Source: Candidatus Liptonbacteria bacterium (GTDB lineage Bacteria; Patescibacteriota; Minisyncoccia; UBA6257; 2-01-FULL-56-20). From it: a stretch of 44,962 nt of DNA. The stretch spans positions 1-44,962 of the forward strand of contig JACPLI010000017.1 in NCBI GenBank assembly GCA_016186635.1. Direction: 5' to 3'. Below, piece by piece: positions 8,319 through 15,700 of this stretch; within the stretch, counting starts at the first letter, position 1, and each line of letters opens with the position of its first letter. A model generated the notes under the pieces. That model was not told where the DNA came from. It saw only the letters and a program-made list of their open reading frames with translations, and made no database searches. Position numbers and translations under genes: made by a program.

Positions 8319-8801
8319 ATGAAACTCATAACCATTTCCGGTCCTCGCGGGACTGGAATTGATGAGATTTTGAAGCGTGTTCGGGAAGCGTTCCCCGGAA
8401 CTTTGCATGTTGTGGAGCGGAATGGGTACCCGATTGAAGTGGTAGAAGACGGACTCATCGCTTGCCCCCGGGCGATTATCGAGGCGACTCCCGGTGAGGT
8501 GCAGAAATTGCATCTGTTTGCGGGAAAGAAGGATGCAATGTTCCGCATTTTCGTTTCTGCGGAACGCGAGATGCGTGCGCAGAGGTTGCGCGCTGCGTTC
8601 CACGGGCATGACCCGAGAGTTGCGTCTGCCATGCTTCATGCGGCGCTCGAAAACGACCCAACTCCTTTGCATCCCTATCACTTGCGCCAGCCCATTTTTG
8701 ACCTCATTGCCCAAAGCAACGGCGAGATCGAAGGGGTATCGTCGCGCGTGATTCGTGCCGTGGGGCGTTTCCTCCGCATTTACCCGGTTGTGCTCCCGTA
8801 A
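8319..8801 (+). CDS. guanylate-kinase-like P-loop protein with degenerate Walker A
   Basis: 160 residues. The start ITISGPRGTGIDEILKRVREAFP resembles guanylate kinase (SGPSGxGKSTLxKRL). The stretch FRIFVSAEREMRAQRLRA followed by a helical C-terminus resembles the kinase lid and end. The Walker A lysine and Ser/Thr are missing (GTGIDE), and the GMP-binding region is not clear, so kinase activity is doubtful. AAAGGA lies 7 bases before the ATG. It sits between purD and the M24-like gene with its own possible promoter and a terminator. It may be a binding or regulatory relative rather than an enzyme. Confidence 0.5.
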   Translation: MKLITISGPRGTGIDEILKRVREAFPGTLHVVERNGYPIEVVEDGLIACPRAIIEATPGEVQKLHLFAGKKDAMFRIFVSAEREMRAQRLRAAFHGHDPRVASAMLHAALENDPTPLHPYHLRQPIFDLIAQSNGEIEGVSSRVIRAVGRFLRIYPVVLP

Positions 8802-8816
8802 CCGAGAGTTCACTAT

Positions 8817-8857
8817 CAAGAGACCAACGTTCCAATCGGCGGTCTCTTGTGCTTTTT
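8817..8857 (+). terminator. hairpin terminator after kinase-like gene
   Basis: CAAGAGACC and GGTCTCTTG form a perfect 9-bp stem (8817-8825 with 8841-8849), followed by TGCTTTTT. It would separate this gene from the M24-like gene and purE. Confidence 0.7.
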
Positions 8858-8890
8858 ACGGCGGAAGAGTACATAATTATTCAATACTAC

Positions 8891-8936
8891 TGATTCGCAT
8901 TATTCGCGCCTGCCCGCCTCTGGCGGGATTACTCTT
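8891..8936 (-). repeat. inverted spacer element with inserted CCCGCC palindrome
   Basis: GATTCGCATTATTCGCG, then CCTGCCCGCCTCTGGCGGG (stem CCCGCC/GGCGGG), then ATTACTCTT abutting the next ATG. Reverse-complemented, it is the same AGTAAT / palindrome / CGCGAATAATGCGAAT order seen before purD. Confidence 0.6.
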
Positions 8937-9779
8937 ATGCTTATCGAAACAATCGCGCGGGCGCGGCAAACTGCCGCCGAGAGCATTGCAAAGTCTTTCG
9001 AAAATATTGAAGGGGCTTCGGAGGCGGAGGTGCGGGACAGAATCCTCGCGAATCTTGCGGCGCGCGGAAGTTTTTATCCCAAGGGTTGGTACGACCCGCC
9101 GCCGGGGGGCGTGGCAGTCCTTTTTGCGGAGAAGCCGTATGCGCGGTTGCAGTTCGACTCGCTCCGCAAGCCGGAATTTTTCCCGCGCGCGGACGTGCAG
9201 TTCAATCATAAGAAGACGGTGGGTATTGTGTATGCGTCGCCCATTGACCGTGCGACGGGCATGATGGGGGACTTCTCCTGCACGGTATACGGCGGCAGCA
9301 ACCGGCGGCTTCAGGAGCACATCCGGAGTACGTACAAGGTGGTGCATGCGGTCGCCGAACGCGCGGAGGTGGGGATGAGTTTCTCGGAGCTCTATGCCGC
9401 GGCGCTCAAAATATTCGAGCACCAATCACGGGCAATCCGCTGGATGACGACGAGCCACGACCCGCTAAAAATCAATCTCGGGCACACCATACCGGGCTCG
9501 TTCGAGAAGAACTTTTCCCGAGGTGATTCTTTCGAAACAGCGAAGGCGGCGATTCACTCGGGGCGCATCTACGTGAATGCGGTGGAAGAGTTTCAGATTC
9601 CGGAAACGTGCGCACTCACGGTCGAGGCGCGGCTTGTGGACGTGAGCGAGCCGGAGCTCCCGAACGTGTGCGTCCACTATATCGTGGCGTTCGTGAACGG
9701 CGAGCGGCGTATCCTCGCAAACTTCAACCCTGTATTCAAAGTGATGGGAATGGATTATCTTGGGAGTATTCGCGAATAA
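8937..9779 (+). CDS. M24 (pita-bread) peptidase-like protein, probably inactive
   Basis: 280 residues. Residues about 105-165 (GDFSCTVYGG, then KVVHAVAERAEVGMSFSELYAAAL) match the M24 pattern sD-x-TRT-x-x-G followed by helices with G-V-S/T-x-x-E-L. LGHTIPGS near 180 and ALTVEARLVD near 225 sit where M24 enzymes carry their metal His and Glu. The first metal Asp and the last Glu are not evident, so it may be a non-catalytic fold relative. It lies inside the pur operon, 27 bases before purE, with spacer elements on both sides. Its role is unknown. Confidence 0.5.
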   Translation: MLIETIARARQTAAESIAKSFENIEGASEAEVRDRILANLAARGSFYPKGWYDPPPGGVAVLFAEKPYARLQFDSLRKPEFFPRADVQFNHKKTVGIVYASPIDRATGMMGDFSCTVYGGSNRRLQEHIRSTYKVVHAVAERAEVGMSFSELYAAALKIFEHQSRAIRWMTTSHDPLKINLGHTIPGSFEKNFSRGDSFETAKAAIHSGRIYVNAVEEFQIPETCALTVEARLVDVSEPELPNVCVHYIVAFVNGERRILANFNPVFKVMGMDYLGSIRE

Positions 9780-9806
9780 TGCTAATCTTCATTCAATAAT
9801 GCGAAT
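9762..9806 (+). repeat. spacer element copy before purE
   Basis: GGAGTATTCGCGAATAATGC then AATCTTCATTCAATAATGCGAAT, nearly identical over 44 bases to 3651-3696. It overlaps the last codons of the upstream gene (its end GSIRE is encoded by the repeat) and its final GCGAAT touches the purE ATG. Confidence 0.75.
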
Positions 9807-10322
9807 ATGAGCAAACCTTTAGTGGGAGTAATAATGGGAAGCGATTCTGACTTGCTGGTGATGCAGGAAGCGGCGAAAGTTTTAGAAGAGTTTGGGGTCG
9901 CCTACGAGATTACGCTGCTCTCGGCGCATCGCTCGCCCGGGCGGGCGGCGGAGTATGCCGGGACTGCATCAGCACGGGGACTCAAAGTTATTATTGCAGG
10001 TGCAGGCGTGGCAGCGCACCTTGCGGGCGCGGTAGCGGCGCAGACGGCTTTGCCGGTGATTGGTGTGCCCATCGAATCCGGCGCGCTCAAAGGCGTGGAT
10101 GCGCTCTTTGCGACGGTGCAGATGCCGCCGGGAGTCCCGGTCGCGACGGTTGCGATAAACGGGGCGAAAAACGCGGGATTGCTTGCGGTGCAAATCCTTG
10201 CGACTGCCGACAAGAAATTAAAGGCAAAATTTGCGGAATACAAAAAAGGACTGGAGAAAACGCTTGTCGCGAAAGCGGAGAAGTTGGAGAAGATTGGTTT
10301 CGAGAGATATTTGAAAGGGTAG
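9807..10322 (+). CDS. purE: N5-carboxyaminoimidazole ribonucleotide mutase
   Basis: Moves the carboxyl group of N5-CAIR to give CAIR (purine step 6). 171 residues with GSDSDL near residue 12, LLSAHRSPGRAAEYA near 40 and the gly-rich IIAGAGVAAHLAGAVAA near 65. The HR in SAHRSP fits class I PurE, which normally needs PurK. No purK is in this window. No Shine-Dalgarno sequence; the start directly follows the GCGAAT edge of the spacer repeat. Last gene of the first pur block. Confidence 0.95.
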   Translation: MSKPLVGVIMGSDSDLLVMQEAAKVLEEFGVAYEITLLSAHRSPGRAAEYAGTASARGLKVIIAGAGVAAHLAGAVAAQTALPVIGVPIESGALKGVDALFATVQMPPGVPVATVAINGAKNAGLLAVQILATADKKLKAKFAEYKKGLEKTLVAKAEKLEKIGFERYLKG

Positions 10323-10327
10323 TCTAC

Positions 10328-10355
10328 ATTTTCCCATTCGCGCGAATGGGAAAAT
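10328..10355. repeat. 28-bp perfect palindrome after purE
   Basis: ATTTTCCCATTCGC is followed directly by its exact reverse complement. It lies 6 bases after the purE stop and probably ends the operon transcript in either direction. It is also one of a set of long palindromes at gene ends in this window. Confidence 0.75.
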
Positions 10356-10373
10356 AATCGAAGCGATTTTTCC

Positions 10374-10401
10374 TTGACATATCAAGGATTTTTTGTATTA
10401 T
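10374..10401 (+). promoter_or_regulatory. promoter TTGACA-16-TATTAT
   Basis: Consensus TTGACA (10374-10379) and TATTAT (10396-10401) with a 16-base spacer, 14 bases before the protease ATG. The ORF track starts at the TTG of this -35 box, which is not a start codon. Confidence 0.75.
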
Positions 10402-10415
10402 TTTCCGACTGTCCT

Positions 10416-11192
10416 ATGAAAACTAAATATCTGATTATCAGCGCAATTCTCATTGTGCTTAGTATATCTCTTGTCTGGTGGAATGTGTGGCGAGAAAGGC
10501 CTTTTTCTGTTCCCACTGGGGCGGACATTGCGGCTCAATATCGTTACCTCACTAATCATCTCTTGAGTGCGGCGCTTTTGCCCGATCGTTTTCCGGTTCA
10601 TATTTCCCGAAGTCCGAGCGGAGTGGATCCAAATAATATCGCGGGAACATGGAACGCTTCCGGGACTGCGCTTATGAAGGAGAATCGTCCGGAATACGTT
10701 GTTACCGCAGCTCATTGCTTTGCGCGGCCCGGTTTTTTCTTCTTCACGATTGTGGTTCCGCGCGAGATGTCCCGGCGGGTGTGGGCGATCGAAAGCGTAC
10801 AACTCCTTTCTGCTACGAACGATGTGGCGCTTGCAAAGGTGGGTGATGCGAAGTTAATCCCACAGCTGTGGTTTGGGAAACACGATACTTGGGTACGGCA
10901 TGAGGTGAGTAAGTTCACCAATCAAGTTTTTGTGCGGTCTCAGGTTACGGGGAAATCTTACAGATTGATAGGGAGTGTCGTAGAGACGGGAGTGCTTAAT
11001 CCATCGAAGTATTACATCATGGACTACAAGGGTGCTCCTGCAGAGAGTGGCTCCGGTGTTCTCTACAGTAACACAACCTTCGTGATGAATCTTCTTTCCC
11101 CCTTTGATAGAGATATGCAGCGCAAGTTGGGAATTGAGCCGCGCGAGGGAGGCTTTACACTCCTTACGGCGATAAATATTAACTGGCCTTGA
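10416..11192 (+). CDS. membrane-anchored trypsin-like serine protease
   Basis: 258 residues. An N-terminal signal anchor (about residues 4-22, KYLIISAILIVLSISLVWW) would place the rest outside the membrane. The chymotrypsin-fold catalytic triad is visible: His in YVVTAAHCF, Asp in TNDVALAKV, Ser in APAESGSGVLY. The substrate is unknown. The ATG at 10416 is chosen because the upstream codons lie inside the promoter. Single-gene unit with a clear promoter and terminator, on the same strand as the pur genes. Confidence 0.75.
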   Translation: MKTKYLIISAILIVLSISLVWWNVWRERPFSVPTGADIAAQYRYLTNHLLSAALLPDRFPVHISRSPSGVDPNNIAGTWNASGTALMKENRPEYVVTAAHCFARPGFFFFTIVVPREMSRRVWAIESVQLLSATNDVALAKVGDAKLIPQLWFGKHDTWVRHEVSKFTNQVFVRSQVTGKSYRLIGSVVETGVLNPSKYYIMDYKGAPAESGSGVLYSNTTFVMNLLSPFDRDMQRKLGIEPREGGFTLLTAININWP

Positions 11193-11208
11193 TGGCAGAA
11201 TAACACGG

Positions 11209-11246
11209 GCGGCGCAAGGGGATTCCTCGCGCCGCTTTCCGTTTTA
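11209..11246 (+). terminator. hairpin terminator after protease gene
   Basis: GCGGCGC (11209-11215) pairs with GCGCCGC (11229-11235), followed by TTTCCGTTTTATT. Confidence 0.7.
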
Positions 11247-11296
11247 TTATAGTGGTTTTATGATCAAGTCCTTCATGTGGACTCCATAGGCGCGTG

Positions 11297-11305
11297 TGAT
11301 ATAGT
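11297..11305 (+). promoter_or_regulatory. extended -10 box of hicBA pair 1
   Basis: TGATATAGT (TGn + TATAGT) ends 6 bases before the HicB ATG, so the message would be leaderless. The second hicBA pair has the same arrangement. Confidence 0.55.
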
Positions 11306-11311
11306 AAAAAC

Positions 11312-11608
11312 ATGGCAGGGAAGAATACTACAATCCACGCGAGCATTCCAGTGATTTACCTCAAGGAGGGGGAGTCATTCATTTGTTATTCTCCTGCGTT
11401 TGACCTCGCCGCCCACGGCAGTTCATTTGAGGATGCGAGGCGGTCGTTTACCAAAACCGTAAAGCTTTTTATGGCGCACGTGACGAAAAAGGGCACATGG
11501 GGAGAAGTCTTGCGCGAGTACGGATGGAAAAAGAACAAACGAAATTGGGACCCTCCACGCGTTATTGGTCAGGGAAGTAAAGTCATAGAACTTCCTGTGC
11601 CTGCATAA
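11312..11608 (+). CDS. hicB: HicB-like antitoxin
   Basis: 98 residues. IPVIYLKEGESFICYSPAFDLAAHGSSFEDARRSF is the partial RNase-H-like HicB fold (beta strands, then a helix). It lacks an obvious C-terminal DNA-binding domain. Expected to bind and silence the HicA toxin encoded 3 bases downstream. Clearly related to the HicB at 18970. The pair sits between the protease gene and purM and looks like an inserted module. Confidence 0.75.
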   Translation: MAGKNTTIHASIPVIYLKEGESFICYSPAFDLAAHGSSFEDARRSFTKTVKLFMAHVTKKGTWGEVLREYGWKKNKRNWDPPRVIGQGSKVIELPVPA

Positions 11609-11611
11609 TCC

Positions 11612-11842
11612 GTGCCGGTACTTCGTCCAATTCATTACAGAAAATTTGAGCAGTTCCTCCGCGCGGTGGGATGCCGCTTGGTGCGGCAGGAGGGGGACCA
11701 TCGCGTATGGGACAGACCGGACTTGCTGCGCCCGGTGATTGTGCGTACCAAGAAAGACCTTCCCGTATTCGAAATCAAAAGCAACCTTCGCACGCTCGGC
11801 ATTGATACGAGACAGTATTTGGAAATTATGGAGCGGCTGTAG
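11612..11842 (+). CDS. hicA: HicA-like toxin (predicted mRNA interferase)
   Basis: 76 residues, GTG start 3 bases after the hicB stop. HYRKFEQFLRAVGCRLVRQEGDHRVW matches the HicA dsRBD-like fold, with GDHRVW in place of the usual GSH catalytic histidine motif. HicA proteins cleave mRNA and stop growth when free of HicB. The gene order (antitoxin first) is the reverse of the best-known hicAB operons. About half identical by eye to the HicA at 19279. Ends 11 bases before purM. Confidence 0.75.
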   Translation: MPVLRPIHYRKFEQFLRAVGCRLVRQEGDHRVWDRPDLLRPVIVRTKKDLPVFEIKSNLRTLGIDTRQYLEIMERL

Positions 11843-11853
11843 CCATTACTCTT

Positions 11854-12993
11854 ATGCAATCCGAATACGCCAAAGCGGGCGTGGACTACGTCCAAATGGA
11901 GCCCTTCAAGCAACACATGGTGCGGGCGGGGCGGAAGACTTTAAAGTTCCCGGAAAAGCGGGGAGTCTTTATCTCGGAGGAAGCGACGGGGATGCACGGC
12001 GCGGTCTTTGAATATCGCGGCAATCAGCCGCACATGTGGTGCCAGACGCAGGAGGATTTGGGAAACAAAAACTGGATCGCAGAGTGGATGCGGCAGTACG
12101 CCCCTGCCGCCCTGAGCTCGTCGAAGGGTACACCAACCTACTACGATGCGATTGCGATTGACACCGCGCTCATTGTGGTAAACGACGTGATTGCGCAGGG
12201 GGCGATGCCGGTGGTCTTTACCGATCAAATTGAAGCATCGGACAGCGCGTGGTACTCGGACGAGAACCGCGCACGGGATTTGGCTGCCGGATTTTTGAAA
12301 ATCTGTGAAGAAGTGGGAATGGCGATGCCTGCGGGGGAGTCTGCTTCGGTCACGTATCTCGTGAATCCGAAACAGCCTGTCCAAATGGCAGCGACACTTT
12401 CCGGGTCTGTTTCCGGCATCATTGCGCCCAAAGAGAATTTGATCACGGGAAAGAAGCTCGCGTCGGGCGACCGGATTATTGCGGCGACCTCATCAGGCAT
12501 TCACTCGAACGGCATTTCGCTTCTCATCAAAAAAGCGCTCGAGCTCCCCGAAAAGTTTTTGACAAAGCTCCCGAACGGAAAAACGCTCGGCGAAGAAGCG
12601 CTTACTCCCACGCGGTCCTATGTGGCGCTTGTGGAAGCCCTGCTCGCGGAGAAAGTAGACATCCACGCGCTTTTGCCTGGCACCGGAGACGGCGTGGGGA
12701 AGCTCGCCTTCGATAAGCGGCCGTATAACTACCGTGTGCACTCCTGGGTGCCGGTGCATCCTTTGATGCAATTCGTGCGCGAGTTGGGAGTGGAGCTCAA
12801 AGATTGTTTGAAAACTTTTAACTGGGGCGCTGGCTATTATATATTCGTGCCGCCCGCGGAGGTGGAACGGGTTTTGAAAATAGGAAAGCGCGCTGGCTAC
12901 ACCCTCGCCGAAGTGGGAGTGGTGGAAGAAGGCGATCGGCGAGTAATCTTTGAACCGGAAAACATTACGCTCGGGGGCCCCGGGGAGGGGTAA
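11854..12993 (+). CDS. purM: phosphoribosylformylglycinamidine cyclo-ligase
   Basis: Closes FGAM to AIR with ATP (purine step 5). 379 residues. AIDTALIVVNDVIAQGAMPVVFTDQIE near 100 matches the PurM G-x-D-x-V-x-x-x-VNDL-x-x-x-GA core. Later AGESASVTY, GIHSNGISLL and FNWGAGYYIF fit the conserved C-terminal half. It is divergent from E. coli PurM. A repeat-derived insertion (ALSSSKG) lies near residues 86-92. It is separated from the other pur genes by the protease gene and hicBA, and ATTACTCTT before the ATG is a remnant of the spacer element. Confidence 0.9.
   Translation: MQSEYAKAGVDYVQMEPFKQHMVRAGRKTLKFPEKRGVFISEEATGMHGAVFEYRGNQPHMWCQTQEDLGNKNWIAEWMRQYAPAALSSSKGTPTYYDAIAIDTALIVVNDVIAQGAMPVVFTDQIEASDSAWYSDENRARDLAAGFLKICEEVGMAMPAGESASVTYLVNPKQPVQMAATLSGSVSGIIAPKENLITGKKLASGDRIIAATSSGIHSNGISLLIKKALELPEKFLTKLPNGKTLGEEALTPTRSYVALVEALLAEKVDIHALLPGTGDGVGKLAFDKRPYNYRVHSWVPVHPLMQFVRELGVELKDCLKTFNWGAGYYIFVPPAEVERVLKIGKRAGYTLAEVGVVEEGDRRVIFEPENITLGGPGEG
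12110..12128 (+). repeat. CCCTGAGCTCGTCGAAGGG repeat inserted in frame in purM
   Basis: CCCTGAGCTCGTCGAAGGG is the canonical CCTGAGC/TCGAAGG dispersed repeat. It encodes LSSSKG between APA and TPTYYDA, a place where PurM proteins have a short loop before the conserved IDTAL segment. Confidence 0.7.
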
Positions 12994-13007
12994 AACTCTC
13001 AAAATTA

Positions 13008-13051
13008 AGATGTTAAGTTAACTTGAAAAGTCTTAACATCTCTGCTATAGT
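13008..13051 (+). promoter_or_regulatory. fic promoter with overlapping inverted repeat
   Basis: TTGAAA (13023-13028), a 17-base spacer and TGCTATAGT (extended -10, 13043-13051), 9 bases before the fic ATG. The inverted repeat AGATGTTAAG / CTTAACATCT (13008-13017, 13032-13041) brackets the -35 and enters the spacer. A third TGTTAAGTTA lies just before the ATG. This is a likely operator for autoregulation by the Fic protein's C-terminal helix-turn-helix. Confidence 0.6.
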
Positions 13052-13060
13052 TGTTAAGTT

Positions 13061-14200
13061 ATGAAATTAGGCGAATTTGTTCAACAGCCAGAAGGCTTTA
13101 AAGCGTTTACTCCAGGGAAGTTCCCACCTGCGGCTCCCTTTGAATTCTCAAAATTAACCGAACAGCTTCATGCCCAAGCTGCTCTTAGGGTGGGAAAACT
13201 TGATGGAGTTACCCAGCTTTTGCCTGACGTTGACCTCTTTATTTTTATGTATGCCCGTAAAGAGGCCGCTTTGTCGAGCGAGATTGAAGGCACAAAAGCG
13301 ACTATGAGTGATGCCATCCGCGCGGAAGTTGAAATGACGAGTGATTTGCCAAAAGATGTTGACCGGATTCTGCACTATATCAAAGCTATGAATCAGGGAT
13401 TGCGAAGGCTTGAGTCGCTCCCACTTTCAAATCGTCTTATCCGCGAGGTGCATAAAACTCTTCTTGAGGGTACGAGAGATGCGCCGGGGAAAACTCCAGG
13501 AGAGTTTCGAATTACACAGAACTGGATTGGCGGGGCGTCACCAGCTACCGCTCGCTTTGTGCCGCCTCCGGCGGGGGAGATGAAGCGCGCTCTTTCTGAT
13601 TGGGAAAACTTCTTATATGAGAAGAATAGTCTTACGCCGCTCATTAGAACAGCACTCATGCACGCGCAGTTTGAAACCATCCATCCCTTTTTAGATGGGA
13701 ACGGCAGAGTTGGACGTCTTCTGATTACATTCTACCTGTGCCATCAGGGTATTTTGGAGCGCCCGGTTTTGTACATTTCTGAATTTTTCAAAAAGCACCG
13801 CGAAGCATATTTTGATTTACTCGAGGGCTACCACAATAGGGGAGAAGTTGAGCCGTGGGCGAATTTCTTTTTGGAAGGTGTTGCAAATGTTGCTCAGGGT
13901 GCTGTGGAAACCGCAAAAAAAATAAACGTGCTGCGTGAAGAAGACATGGCTAGGGTACATGCTATCGGTGGTCTTCGTGCGAAAAGCGGCATGGTGGCGC
14001 TCCGCCGTCTCTATGAATTACCTATCGTCAACGTTCGTAAAATTGAGGACTGGACTGGTCTTTCTCGTCCGGCGGCTAACGGGCTGGTTAAAACTCTTAT
14101 CAAGGAAGGGATATTGGAACAGCGTGACCGGCATACAAAGTATGGCCGTGATTTTGAGTACAAGAGGTACCTGAAATTATTCACTGACGAGACGAAATAA
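13061..14200 (+). CDS. Fic family protein (predicted AMPylase) with C-terminal winged helix
   Basis: 379 residues. The Fic core motif HPFLDGNGRVGR is intact at 208-219. An N-terminal SSEIEGT at 72-78 matches the inhibitory-helix motif (S/T-x-x-x-E-G/N), so this is a class II, self-inhibited Fic enzyme expected to transfer AMP to a protein target. The C-terminal 90 residues (ALRRLYELPIVNVRKIEDWTG onward) form a winged-helix domain. Good promoter with an inverted repeat upstream. A DUF4325 gene follows after 22 bases. It opens the accessory island. Confidence 0.85.
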   Translation: MKLGEFVQQPEGFKAFTPGKFPPAAPFEFSKLTEQLHAQAALRVGKLDGVTQLLPDVDLFIFMYARKEAALSSEIEGTKATMSDAIRAEVEMTSDLPKDVDRILHYIKAMNQGLRRLESLPLSNRLIREVHKTLLEGTRDAPGKTPGEFRITQNWIGGASPATARFVPPPAGEMKRALSDWENFLYEKNSLTPLIRTALMHAQFETIHPFLDGNGRVGRLLITFYLCHQGILERPVLYISEFFKKHREAYFDLLEGYHNRGEVEPWANFFLEGVANVAQGAVETAKKINVLREEDMARVHAIGGLRAKSGMVALRRLYELPIVNVRKIEDWTGLSRPAANGLVKTLIKEGILEQRDRHTKYGRDFEYKRYLKLFTDETK

Positions 14201-14222
14201 GGGGGAAAGATTACCACCATTA

Positions 14223-14489
14223 ATGAATCAAATACGGGTACAAATTGAGACAATAACCCTTCACCCAATTTCACGTTCATGCGCGCGGGAAGTGCTTTCC
14301 GGTCTCGAGAAGTTTAAGATCATTCTTTTTGACTATGAAAAAGTACCCATGGTGGGTCAGGCTTTTGCCGATGAAATTTATCGGGTTTTTCAGGAACTTC
14401 ACCCGGATATTCGTCTGGAAAATGAAAATATGAGCGAAGGAGTGCGCTTTATGGTAGAACGCGCAAAAAGTGAAGCGAGAAAGAAATAA
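14223..14489 (+). CDS. DUF4325 (STAS-like) domain protein
   Basis: 88 residues. RSCAREVLSGLEKFKIILFDYEKV, then GQAFADEIYRVFQELHPDI and a C-terminal helix match the DUF4325 pattern (RS-x-A-R, lDf-x-x-V, aFaDEi). Probably partners with the Fic protein 22 bases upstream; such neighbours are seen with kinase-like or regulatory genes elsewhere. The molecular role is not established. Confidence 0.75.
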   Translation: MNQIRVQIETITLHPISRSCAREVLSGLEKFKIILFDYEKVPMVGQAFADEIYRVFQELHPDIRLENENMSEGVRFMVERAKSEARKK

Positions 14490-14821
14490 CGTAGCTCCTT
14501 GTGGCAGAGAGCGAGCCGAGAAAGAAAGAACAAATGGTTGCGCTGGTTACGCATATGCTTAGGTAGATTATCTCGCTGCCCCCGCTGGGGGAGATAGTCT
14601 GGGTTTTGTTTGCCCCGTGGTCCCGCCGCAGGCGGGATTTTACGGGGTTATCGTCATAGTTATCGTGCTTTAGCCCGCCTTTCTGCCCCGCGTGTTTTGG
14701 ATTATGATGAAGAGAATCAATAATTGGTGCTTGCCAGCGAGGTTATAGAGCTAAAAGCGTTATATCGAGCAAACAAAATAGTTGATTAGTAGAGAAAATT
14801 GAGATTCGGAAATTAACATTA
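14490..14821. other. 332-base gap with two hairpins and a dispersed repeat
   Basis: No gene seen. AGATTATCTC pairs with GAGATAGTCT around an inner CCCC/GGGG stem and is followed by GGGTTTTGTTT, a likely terminator for fic-DUF4325 (about 14563-14606). A nested hairpin CCCCGT...ACGGGG with inner CCCGCC/GGCGGG spans 14613-14647; a similar CCCCGT/ACGGGG element is inside ribE. GTTATCGTCATAGTTAT at 14648-14664 matches, on the other strand, the repeat inserted in purH. The last 150 bases are AT-rich. Confidence 0.6.
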
Positions 14822-15655
14822 TTATAGATTGAGTCGTGGGCGATTTTGATAATCGCGTATTCGTTTTAAGGCTAGATCGCAATATTGCTTATTATTGTCT
14901 ATGCCTATAAATTTTCTGCCTGTCATAAGAGCAACAACAGGGAGAGTACCACTACCCATAAATGGATCAATAATCATATCATTTTCACTACTGGCGCCGA
15001 TAACGAGACGGTTTATGAGTTCGATGGGTTTTTGAGACGGGTGTTTGCCATGTTTCTTTTCAGAAATTGGAGTTGACGGTATATCCCACATGTTTCTCAT
15101 TTGTACTCCACCGTTGATCTCCTTAAGCTTTTTATAATTAAACGTCCAATTCTTTGCATTTTTTTTAGTTTCATTTATAGCCCAAATTACGTGTTCTGTG
15201 CTCTCGCATAGCATCCGTTGCGTTACATTCGGGAAGGCGTTTCGCTTATACCACACAATAGAGTTAATTAGCTTGCGATCAAAGCTTTGAAGGATAGAGC
15301 CAATTTGATAGATGTTGTGATATGAACCGAAAATAATAATATTGCCGTTTGGTTTAAGAACCCTAGAAATCTCAGAGATCCATTCTTTGGTGAAGGTCAA
15401 GTAGTCGTTATCCGAAAATTTGTCCCAGTGGGCATCAATTTTTGAAAAGTTTTTTTCTTTTGTCCAAATGCTATTTGATTGGAGCCAGCCGATCTTTTTT
15501 TTATGATCGTATCCGGAAATGTTGTATGGGGGATCGGTAATACAGTGATCGATAGAATGGTTGTGGATCGATCTCAAAACTTTTAATGCATCACCAAAAA
15601 TCAGAGAGTTTTCTCCAGTAGTGCTAAACTTTTGCTTTAGTGCTACGCTTTTCAT
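14822..15655 (-). CDS. beta-class DNA (N4/N6) methyltransferase
   Basis: 277 residues. Motif IV DPPYN at 41-45 precedes motif I FMGSGT at 232-237, the order of beta-class adenine-N6 or cytosine-N4 methyltransferases. KHPSQKPIELINRL before motif I is typical. Expected to protect host DNA from the adjacent nuclease. It is divergent from that nuclease gene with only two bases between the start codons. On its own strand TTGTAT-17-TAGTAT lies just upstream (inside the nuclease gene), so it too would be leaderless. AT-rich compared with flanking pur genes, which suggests acquisition. Confidence 0.85.
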   Translation of the reverse strand: MKSVALKQKFSTTGENSLIFGDALKVLRSIHNHSIDHCITDPPYNISGYDHKKKIGWLQSNSIWTKEKNFSKIDAHWDKFSDNDYLTFTKEWISEISRVLKPNGNIIIFGSYHNIYQIGSILQSFDRKLINSIVWYKRNAFPNVTQRMLCESTEHVIWAINETKKNAKNWTFNYKKLKEINGGVQMRNMWDIPSTPISEKKHGKHPSQKPIELINRLVIGASSENDMIIDPFMGSGTLPVVALMTGRKFIGIDNNKQYCDLALKRIRDYQNRPRLNL

Positions 15656-15700
15656 CGATGAATACTACTAATGTAAACAATCTTATACAACAACTGAAAC
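15640..15700. promoter_or_regulatory. head-to-head start region, promoters inside the opposing genes
   Basis: The methyltransferase and nuclease ATGs are separated by two bases (CAT-CG-ATG). For the methyltransferase, TTGTAT-17-TAGTAT reads leftward from within the first nuclease codons. For the nuclease, an extended -10-like TGCTACGCT lies within the first methyltransferase codons. Confidence 0.45.

Noticed and set aside
14490-14821. tRNA or other structured RNA gene
   Set aside because: Hairpins are present but no cloverleaf, T-loop or acceptor pairing was found.
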